Shown in pieces: positions 58,154-64,000 of a DNA stretch of 64,000 nucleotides. The notes below the pieces were generated by a model. It was given only the letters and a program-made list of their open reading frames with translations. It made no database searches and was not told where the DNA came from. Numbering within the stretch: position 1 is the stretch's first letter; every line of letters starts with the position of its first letter. Source of the DNA: Photobacterium atrarenae (GTDB taxonomy: Bacteria > Pseudomonadota > Gammaproteobacteria > Enterobacterales > Vibrionaceae). The position numbers were made by a program, and so were the translations under genes. The stretch lies in NCBI RefSeq assembly GCF_024380015.1, contig NZ_CP101508.1, positions 1,054,902 to 1,118,901 of the forward strand, read 5' to 3'.

Positions 58154-59434
58154 ATGGACAGTTTAACGTTACAGCCGATACAACAGATGAATGGGGAAGT
58201 GAATCTACCAGGGTCGAAGAGTGTTTCCAATCGCGCCCTGTTATTGGCAGCGTTAGCACAAGGGACCACACGACTGACAAACCTGCTCGATAGCGATGAT
58301 ATCCGTCATATGCTCAATGCATTAACACAACTCGGTGTCAGCTATCAGCTTTCTGAAGATAAGACCGTCTGTGAAGTTCACGGATTGGGCCGCGCATTTG
58401 CACCAACCCAGGCCCTGGAGCTATTTCTGGGCAATGCAGGGACTGCGATGCGCCCGCTGGCGGCGGCGCTGTGTCTGGGCGAGGGAGAGTTTGTGCTCAC
58501 CGGTGAGCCGCGGATGAAAGAGCGCCCGATTGGCCATCTGGTTGATGCCCTGCGTGCTGCTGGCGCCGATATTACTTACCTGGAAAATGACAATTATCCG
58601 CCGCTGAAAATTACCGGCACCGGTCTGCACGGCGGTGAGGTGGAAATTGACGGCTCGATTTCCAGCCAGTTCCTGACCGCCTTTCTGATGGCGGCGCCGA
58701 TGGCCACGGGGGATACCGTGATCAAGATTAAAGGCGAGTTGGTGTCTAAGCCGTATATCGATATTACCCTGCATATTATGTCTCAGTTTGGGGTCGCGGT
58801 TGAAAACCGTAACTACGAAGCGTTTGTGGTGAAAGGTGGCCAAACTTATCAGGCGCCGGGTGATTTCCTGGTTGAGGGTGATGCCTCGTCTGCTTCTTAC
58901 TTCCTGGCTGCCGCCGCGATCAAGGGTGGCACCATCAAAGTCACCGGCATTGGCAAGAAAAGCATCCAGGGGGATGTCCAGTTTGCTGATGCCCTGGCGG
59001 CGATGGGGGCCGAAATTGAGTGGGGTGATGATTATGTGATCGCCCGCCGCGGTGAGCTGAAAGCGGTCGATATGGACTTTAACCATATCCCGGATGCAGC
59101 CATGACCATCGCCACGACCGCTTTGTTTGCCGAGGGCACCACGGCGATCCGCAATGTCTACAACTGGCGGGTGAAGGAAACTGACCGTCTGGCTGCGATG
59201 GCCACCGAGCTGCGTAAAGTCGGTGCTACCGTTGAAGAAGGGGAAGATTACATCATCATTACCCCGCCGGTGCAGCTGCAGCATGCGGCGATCGATACTT
59301 ATGATGATCACCGGATGGCGATGTGTTTTTCTTTGGTGGCACTGAGCGATACCCCGGTCACCATCAATGATCCAAAGTGTACTTCAAAAACCTTCCCGGA
59401 CTATTTTGACAAGCTGGCGCAACTAAGCTGCTGA
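58154..59434 (+). CDS. aroA: 3-phosphoshikimate 1-carboxyvinyltransferase (EPSP synthase)
   Basis: A 426-residue enzyme of the shikimate pathway, joining shikimate 3-phosphate and [34 protein letters not shown] and [10 protein letters not shown] are the class I motifs. [32 protein letters not shown] and [13 protein letters not shown] follow. It supplies chorismate to the trp operon product TrpE and to tyrosine and phenylalanine synthesis. Length matches Escherichia coli AroA (427). Confidence 0.98.
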   Translation: MDSLTLQPIQQMNGEVNLPGSKSVSNRALLLAALAQGTTRLTNLLDSDDIRHMLNALTQLGVSYQLSEDKTVCEVHGLGRAFAPTQALELFLGNAGTAMRPLAAALCLGEGEFVLTGEPRMKERPIGHLVDALRAAGADITYLENDNYPPLKITGTGLHGGEVEIDGSISSQFLTAFLMAAPMATGDTVIKIKGELVSKPYIDITLHIMSQFGVAVENRNYEAFVVKGGQTYQAPGDFLVEGDASSASYFLAAAAIKGGTIKVTGIGKKSIQGDVQFADALAAMGAEIEWGDDYVIARRGELKAVDMDFNHIPDAAMTIATTALFAEGTTAIRNVYNWRVKETDRLAAMATELRKVGATVEEGEDYIIITPPVQLQHAAIDTYDDHRMAMCFSLVALSDTPVTINDPKCTSKTFPDYFDKLAQLSC

Positions 59435-59453
59435 GTTTGTCGACCTGGCCTGA

Positions 59454-59486
59454 ACAGAGCCCGCCTGCTTGGCGGGCTCTGTTGTT
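59454..59486 (+). terminator. Hairpin after aroA, probable terminator
   Basis: A perfect 12-bp stem ACAGAGCCCGCC/GGCGGGCTCTGT with TGCTT loop. Only TGTTAA follows, so termination may be partial. Confidence 0.65.
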
Positions 59487-59568
59487 AATCAACTTCGCGC
59501 GTTCAGCCAAGCGGTGGATTCTCCGCCATCAAGCCGCTGATTTGATAGTACTGAGGCTATTTTTCCCG

Positions 59569-59574
59569 TATAAT
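59569..59574 (+). promoter_or_regulatory. Possible promoter of cmk (-10 box)
   Basis: A consensus TATAAT about 100 bases upstream of the cmk start. The best -35-like hexamer, TTGATA (59542-59547), is 21 bases away, which is too far for a normal promoter, so the assignment is weak. Confidence 0.4.
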
Positions 59575-59590
59575 ACGCCCCCGTTTGAGG

Positions 59591-59645
59591 GCTGTCATAC
59601 CAGGCTGTTGGCTCACATTCTGCGCTAGCGGTTTGGTATGACAGC
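59591..59645 (+). repeat. 12-bp inverted repeat in the cmk leader
   Basis: GCTGTCATACCA (59591-59602) and TGGTATGACAGC (59634-59645) are perfect complements around a 31-base loop. If transcription starts at the TATAAT box just upstream, this would fold as a long hairpin at the 5' end of the cmk mRNA, 31 bases before the start codon. Confidence 0.6.
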
Positions 59646-59676
59646 GCTATATTTGGAACCAATTCGGAGAAAACCT

Positions 59677-60360
59677 ATGTCTACACATGCTCCAGTGATC
59701 ACTGTTGATGGACCAAGCGGCGCCGGGAAGGGCACGCTCTGTATGCTGTTGGCAGAAAAGCTGGGCTGGAAGCTGCTGGACTCTGGTGCGATTTATCGCG
59801 TCCTGGCCCTGGCAGCCATTCATCATGGTGTTGATCTTGAATCAGAAGACGCACTGGTTCCACTGGCAGCGCACCTGGATGTTGAATTCGTTGCGGAAGG
59901 CGAATTGGTGAAAGTGATCCTCGAAGGCGAAGATGTCTCGGGTGAACTTCGCAAGGAAGAAACCGGGATGGCGGCTTCCAAAGTGGCAGCCTTACCTCGC
60001 GTGCGTGAAGCGCTGCTGCGTCGCCAGCGGGCATTCAGTGAAGCCCCTGGGCTGGTGGCTGATGGTCGCGATATGGGCACCGTGGTTTTTCCGGGCGCTG
60101 ACGTGAAGATTTTTCTTGATGCCAGCGCGGAAGAGCGTGCAATTCGCCGCATGAATCAGTTGCAACAGAAAGGCTTAGATGTTAACTTTGATAGTCTTTT
60201 AAACGAAATTCAGGAACGCGATGATCGCGACCGCAATCGCGCGGTAGCGCCGCTGCGTCCCGCGGCTGATGCTTTGGTGCTAGACTCTACTGAGATGTCA
60301 ATAGAGCAAGTCACTGCAGAGGCACTGGCCTATATTGAAACGAAATTATCAGTTGAGTAA
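59677..60360 (+). CDS. cmk: Cytidylate kinase
   Basis: A 227-residue kinase phosphorylating CMP and dCMP. P-loop [13 protein letters not shown] at the N terminus, then [28 protein letters not shown] and [13 protein letters not shown] in the lid. The frame is open 13 codons upstream into the inverted repeat, but the ATG of MSTHAPVI has GGAG eight bases before it and matches the family. The aroA-cmk-rpsA-ihfB order is the usual one. Confidence 0.97.
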   Translation: MSTHAPVITVDGPSGAGKGTLCMLLAEKLGWKLLDSGAIYRVLALAAIHHGVDLESEDALVPLAAHLDVEFVAEGELVKVILEGEDVSGELRKEETGMAASKVAALPRVREALLRRQRAFSEAPGLVADGRDMGTVVFPGADVKIFLDASAEERAIRRMNQLQQKGLDVNFDSLLNEIQERDDRDRNRAVAPLRPAADALVLDSTEMSIEQVTAEALAYIETKLSVE

Positions 60361-60459
60361 TCAACATGATGGCGTCGGTATCAAGGATGAATACTGACTA
60401 TACCCCCAACCCCATGTGGTAGGACACCCATGGTTGTTTATTAAATTGAAGATTAAATA

Positions 60460-62130
60460 ATGATTGAATCTTTTGCTCAGCTCTTTGAAGAGTCACTGAA
60501 AGAAGTAGAAACACGCCAAGGTGCCATTGTTAAAGGTACTGTTGTAGCGATCGAAAACGGTTATGTACTGGTTGACGCGGGCCTGAAGTCTGAGTCTTCT
60601 ATCCCAGCTGACGAGTTCAAGAACGCCGCTGGCGAACTTGAAATCGAAATCGGTGCAGAAGTTGACGTAGCTCTGGACGCTGTTGAAGACGGCTTCGGTG
60701 AAACTAAGCTTTCTCGTGAAAAAGCGAAGCGTCACGAAGCTTGGATTCAGCTGGAAAAAGCTTACGAAGATGCTGAAACTGTTGTTGGTATCATCAACGG
60801 TAAAGTTAAAGGTGGTTTCACCGTTGAACTGAATGGCATCCGTGCATTCCTGCCAGGTTCTCTGGTTGACGTTCGTCCAGTTCGTGACACTGCTCACCTG
60901 GAAAACAAAGAGCTTGAGTTCAAAGTAATCAAGCTGGACCAGAAGCGCAACAACGTTGTTGTTTCTCGCCGTGCTGTTATCGAGTCTGAGAACAGCGTTG
61001 AGCGTGACGAGCTGCTGGCTTCTCTGCAAGAAGGCATGGAAGTTAAAGGTATCGTTAAGAACCTGACCGACTACGGTGCATTCGTAGATCTGGGCGGTGT
61101 TGACGGCCTGCTGCACATCACTGACATGGCTTGGAAACGCGTTAAGCACCCATCAGAAATCGTTAATGTTGGCGACGAAATCAACGTTAAGGTTCTGAAG
61201 TTCGACCGTGAGCGTACTCGCGTATCTCTGGGTCTGAAGCAACTGGGTGAAGATCCATGGGTTGCTATCGCGAAGCGTTACCCAGAAGGCACTAAGCTGT
61301 CTGGCCGCGTAACCAACCTGACTGACTACGGCTGCTTCGTTGAAATCGAAGAAGGTGTTGAAGGTCTGGTACACGTTTCTGAAATGGACTGGACTAACAA
61401 GAACATCCACCCATCTAAAGTTGTTAACGTGGGTGACGAAGTTGAAGTTATGGTTCTGGACATCGACGAAGAGCGTCGTCGTATCAGCCTAGGTCTGAAA
61501 CAGTGTAAAGCGAACCCATGGCAGTCATTTGCAGAAATGCAAGCTAAGGGCGACCGCGTAACTGGTAAGATCAAGTCTATCACTGACTTCGGTATCTTCA
61601 TCGGTCTTGAAGGCGGTATCGACGGTCTGGTTCACCTGTCTGACATTTCTTGGAATGTTGCAGGCGAAGAAGCTGTTCGTGACTTCAAGAAAGGCGACGA
61701 AATCTCTGCAGTTGTTCTGGCTGTTGACGCTGAGCGTGAGCGTATTTCTCTGGGCATCAAGCAAATCGAAGAAGACCCGTTCAACGGCTTCGTTGCTGTG
61801 AACAAGAAAGGCGCTCTGGTAACAGGTACTGTGACTGCTGTTGACGCGAAAGGCGCAACTGTTGAGCTGGCTGAAGGCGTTGAAGGCTACCTGCGCGCTT
61901 CTGAAGCATCTGTTGACCGTGTTGAAGACGCAACTCTGGTTCTGTCTGTTGGCGATTCTGTTGAAGCGAAATTCACAGGCGTTGATCGTAAGAACCGCGT
62001 AATCAACCTGTCTGTACGTGCGAAAGACGTTGCTGAAGAGCAAGAAGCAATGGCTGCCCTGAACAAGCAAGACGATGCTTCGTTCGGTAGCGCAATGGCT
62101 GACGCTTTCAAAGCGGCTAAAGGCGAATAA
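60460..62130 (+). CDS. rpsA: 30S ribosomal protein S1
   Basis: A 556-residue protein with six S1 (OB-fold) domains, which brings mRNA to the small subunit. Repeated pieces such as [43 protein letters not shown] and [22 protein letters not shown] mark successive domains. Codon use is strikingly biased to a few favoured codons, as for highly expressed genes. The 99-base leader can form hairpins (CCCATG/CATGG pairing near 60410-60435). In Escherichia coli, S1 represses its own translation through such a leader. Confidence 0.99.
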   Translation: MIESFAQLFEESLKEVETRQGAIVKGTVVAIENGYVLVDAGLKSESSIPADEFKNAAGELEIEIGAEVDVALDAVEDGFGETKLSREKAKRHEAWIQLEKAYEDAETVVGIINGKVKGGFTVELNGIRAFLPGSLVDVRPVRDTAHLENKELEFKVIKLDQKRNNVVVSRRAVIESENSVERDELLASLQEGMEVKGIVKNLTDYGAFVDLGGVDGLLHITDMAWKRVKHPSEIVNVGDEINVKVLKFDRERTRVSLGLKQLGEDPWVAIAKRYPEGTKLSGRVTNLTDYGCFVEIEEGVEGLVHVSEMDWTNKNIHPSKVVNVGDEVEVMVLDIDEERRRISLGLKQCKANPWQSFAEMQAKGDRVTGKIKSITDFGIFIGLEGGIDGLVHLSDISWNVAGEEAVRDFKKGDEISAVVLAVDAERERISLGIKQIEEDPFNGFVAVNKKGALVTGTVTAVDAKGATVELAEGVEGYLRASEASVDRVEDATLVLSVGDSVEAKFTGVDRKNRVINLSVRAKDVAEEQEAMAALNKQDDASFGSAMADAFKAAKGE

Positions 62131-62137
62131 TTGAGCA

Positions 62138-62161
62138 TAGGGGGAACACTTTTCCCCCTAA
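62138..62161 (+). terminator. Hairpin between rpsA and ihfB
   Basis: TAGGGGGAA and TTCCCCCTA form a strong stem but without a following T run. It may limit read-through or protect the rpsA mRNA end, not end transcription fully. Confidence 0.5.
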
Positions 62162-62202
62162 GCGGTTATACTATTGAGAAACATACTAAAAACGGAGTGT
62201 GT

Positions 62203-62496
62203 ATGACAAAGTCTGAATTAATTGAAAGGCTGTGCAGTCAACAAACACATCTTTCTGCGAAACAAGTAGAAGATGCAATCAAGGAAATCCTTGAGCATAT
62301 GGCGACCACCCTCGCAGAGGGCGACCGTATCGAAATCCGTGGCTTTGGTAGCTTCTCCTTGCATTACCGTGCTCCACGCGTTGGGCGTAATCCCAAGACC
62401 GGGGACAAGGTTGAGTTAGACGGTAAGTACGTCCCTCACTTTAAACCGGGCAAAGAGTTACGTGATCGCGTGAATGCTGCTTACGCAGCGAATTAA
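62203..62496 (+). CDS. ihfB: Integration host factor beta subunit
   Basis: A 97-residue DNA-bending protein working as a heterodimer with Ihf[20 protein letters not shown] starts the helical part. The beta-arm has [21 protein letters not shown] with the intercalating Pro, and [14 protein letters not shown] ends it. The frame is open to 62131, but the ATG at 62203 has ACGGAG upstream and matches the family start. Confidence 0.98.
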   Translation: MTKSELIERLCSQQTHLSAKQVEDAIKEILEHMATTLAEGDRIEIRGFGSFSLHYRAPRVGRNPKTGDKVELDGKYVPHFKPGKELRDRVNAAYAAN

Positions 62497-62509
62497 ACGC
62501 ATTTAGAAC

Positions 62510-62546
62510 AAAAAAACGGCATGCTGAAAGGTATGCCGTTTTTTTA
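62510..62546 (+). terminator. Terminator of ihfB
   Basis: An ACGGCAT/ATGCCGT stem with a 10-base loop, preceded by an A run and followed by seven T residues. Confidence 0.92.
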
Positions 62547-62626
62547 TGTCTATTGATCATGGTCTGATGTGTGAAAATCTTGCATAATCAACCCATCAAC
62601 TATCGATCAAGTAAGAAGGATTTACG

Positions 62627-62911
62627 ATGAAGATAATAAGCATTCTTGTTTTAGTGGTCTGCTTTCTCATTACGCTGGCGTTGGGGGCGCAAAACCAACA
62701 GTTAGTGAATTTTGATTATCTGATTGCTCAGGGTGAGTTCCAGATGTCGACCCTGCTCGGGATTGCCTTTGGTGCCGGTTTTGCCATTGGCTGGCTGATT
62801 TGCGGCATGCTGTATCTGAAAGCGCGTTTTTCAAGAAATCGCCTGAGCAAGAAAGTTGCGAAGCAACAGAAAGAGCTCGAGCAGCTGCGTGCTGAGCCTG
62901 TAAAGGAATAA
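62627..62911 (+). CDS. lapA: Lipopolysaccharide assembly protein LapA
   Basis: A 94-residue inner-membrane protein with two helices (about residues 3-21 and 42-65) and a cytoplasmic coiled-coil tail (LSKKVAKQQKELEQLRAE). GAQNQQLVNFDYLI is typical of the LapA (YciS) family. With LapB it helps coordinate lipopolysaccharide synthesis and export. AAGGA stands before the ATG. lapB follows after six bases, as in other gammaproteobacteria. It is unrelated to the LapA adhesins. Confidence 0.93.
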   Translation: MKIISILVLVVCFLITLALGAQNQQLVNFDYLIAQGEFQMSTLLGIAFGAGFAIGWLICGMLYLKARFSRNRLSKKVAKQQKELEQLRAEPVKE

Positions 62912-62917
62912 ACATTA

Positions 62918-64000
62918 ATGCTAGAGCTGTTGTTTCTGTTATTGCCAATTGCCGCCGCCTACGGCTGGTATATGGGTAACAGGAGCGCTAGTAATAAACA
63001 ACAGGAGCAGTCTCACCACATGTCACGCCAGTATGTGACTGGCTTGAACCTGCTGTTATCTGATCAGTCAGATAAAGCGGTGGACGTGTTTATTGAACTG
63101 CTCCAGGTTGACAGTGAAACGATTGATACTCACCTTGCTTTGGGGAACCTGTTCCGAAGCCGGGGCGAGGTGGATCGTGCCATTCGAATTCACCAGAATC
63201 TGATTGCCCGTCCGAATTTAACTATCGATCAACGCAATTTAGCTTTGCAGCAATTGGCCCAGGATTATATGGCTGCCGGGTTCTTTGATCGTGCGGAGAA
63301 GATTTTTGAACAGTTGCTGGACGAGCCGGAGCATCGTAAAGGTGCCTTGCAGCAACTGTTGACCATTTATCAGCAAACCCGGGAATGGGACAAAGCTATC
63401 GAAATGGCCAGCCAGCTGGTCAAAATGGGCAAGTCCAAGCTCAAGCATGATATTGCCCACTACTGGTGCGAAATGGCGATGCTGGAGCTCAGTGCTTTGA
63501 ATATGGACAAGGCCAGACAACTCCTGAAGAAAGCCCTGTCGGCTGATAAATCCTGTGTGCGTGCCTCAATGATGATGGCGAAGATTCTGATCGGCGAGGA
63601 AGAGTACAAAGCCGCGCTGAAACAGCTGGAGCGGGTCGCTGAGCAGGACATTGATTATGTCAGCGAAACCTTGCCGATGTTGTTGCAATGCTATGAAGCG
63701 ACCGGAAACGAGTCGGGGTGGTACAAACACCTGCAGCACTGTGTTGAGCTCAATGCCGGGGCTACGGCTGAATTGATGCTGGCTGACGAGATTGCCAGGC
63801 TTGAAGGCTCCGTGTCTGCCCAAACCTTTATGACCCGCCAGCTGACCAAAAATCCGACCATGAAAGGATTTTATCAGTTGATGGATTACCATCTGGATGA
63901 AGCGGAAGAGGGGCGAGCCAAAGAGAGCCTGAGTACCCTGCGCGCGCTGGTGGGGGAGCAGCTGAAAATCAAACCTCACTTCCGCTGCCGGAAGTGCGGC
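62918..64000 (+). CDS. lapB: Lipopolysaccharide assembly protein LapB, 3' end cut by the window
   Basis: 361 residues are visible, with no stop before the window ends. The start MLELLFLLLPIAAAYGWYMG is an N-terminal membrane anchor; several TPR repeats follow (LALGNLFRSRGEVDRAIRIH, ALQQLAQDYMAAGFFDRAEK and others). The visible end, FRCRKCG, is the first CxxC pair of the rubredoxin-like metal site. LapB (YciM) controls LpxC degradation by FtsH, limiting lipid A synthesis. About 30 residues are missing compared with Escherichia coli (389). Confidence 0.97.
   Translation, partial: MLELLFLLLPIAAAYGWYMGNRSASNKQQEQSHHMSRQYVTGLNLLLSDQSDKAVDVFIELLQVDSETIDTHLALGNLFRSRGEVDRAIRIHQNLIARPNLTIDQRNLALQQLAQDYMAAGFFDRAEKIFEQLLDEPEHRKGALQQLLTIYQQTREWDKAIEMASQLVKMGKSKLKHDIAHYWCEMAMLELSALNMDKARQLLKKALSADKSCVRASMMMAKILIGEEEYKAALKQLERVAEQDIDYVSETLPMLLQCYEATGNESGWYKHLQHCVELNAGATAELMLADEIARLEGSVSAQTFMTRQLTKNPTMKGFYQLMDYHLDEAEEGRAKESLSTLRALVGEQLKIKPHFRCRKCG

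Overview
This window is chromosomal DNA of a gammaproteobacterium, most likely a member of the Vibrionaceae (Photobacterium/Vibrio type). The reasons are the Escherichia-like gene order from yciI to cysB (yciI-yciA-trpABCDE-trpL-trpH-yciO-rluB-yciK-sohB-yciN-topA-cysB), a fused trpCF with separate trpG and trpD, the ubiG/gyrA and nrdA-nrdB-yfaE groups, and the serC-aroA-cmk-rpsA-ihfB-lapA-lapB series. The genus cannot be fixed from the sequence alone. No tRNA, rRNA, CRISPR array, transposase or prophage gene was seen.

Layout. (1) 1-14360 holds the 3' part of a giant secreted adhesin gene whose start lies left of the window. It has 33 copies of a 318-bp repeat that look identical, followed by a tip region (PA14, cadherin-like, von Willebrand A, a beta-propeller-like insert, RTX, type I secretion signal). 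(2) 14.5-17.5 kb carries a pilotin-like lipoprotein, yciI, yciA and a DAACS symporter, with two copies of a roughly 160-bp miniature inverted-repeat element. (3) 17.8-25.8 kb is a complete trp operon on the minus strand. It has a TrpR operator, a leader peptide with three Trp codons, an attenuator, and a DAHP synthase as first structural gene. (4) 25.8-41.3 kb holds housekeeping genes: trpH, yciO, rluB, yciK, sohB, yciN, topA, miaE, a membrane protein of unknown function, cysB, a methyltransferase/TauE pair and a GGDEF-EAL protein. (5) 41.4-47.6 kb has a DUF3943 protein, a third element copy, tyrP, a CinA-like protein and a CSS-EAL phosphodiesterase. (6) 47.6-53.6 kb has yfaE-nrdB-nrdA, a HAD phosphatase, ubiG and an unlisted 44-residue membrane peptide. 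(7) 54.0-64.0 kb is a plus-strand run of gyrA, serC, aroA, cmk, rpsA, ihfB, lapA and lapB; lapB is cut by the right edge.

How the genes fit together. The DAHP synthase, trp genes, aroA and tyrP all belong to aromatic amino acid metabolism. The trp operon here links the committed shikimate step to tryptophan control at the DNA and RNA level. Class Ia ribonucleotide reductase comes with its ferredoxin helper and a promoter region holding NrdR-like and DnaA-like sites. The adhesin and the two c-di-GMP proteins would fit a biofilm lifestyle, but nothing here shows that they act together.

The most notable points are the perfectly homogenised adhesin repeat array and the propeller-like insert in its tip, the DAHP synthase built into the trp operon, the mobile miniature element with 3-bp target duplications (one of which is a stop codon), and the small membrane peptide between ubiG and gyrA.
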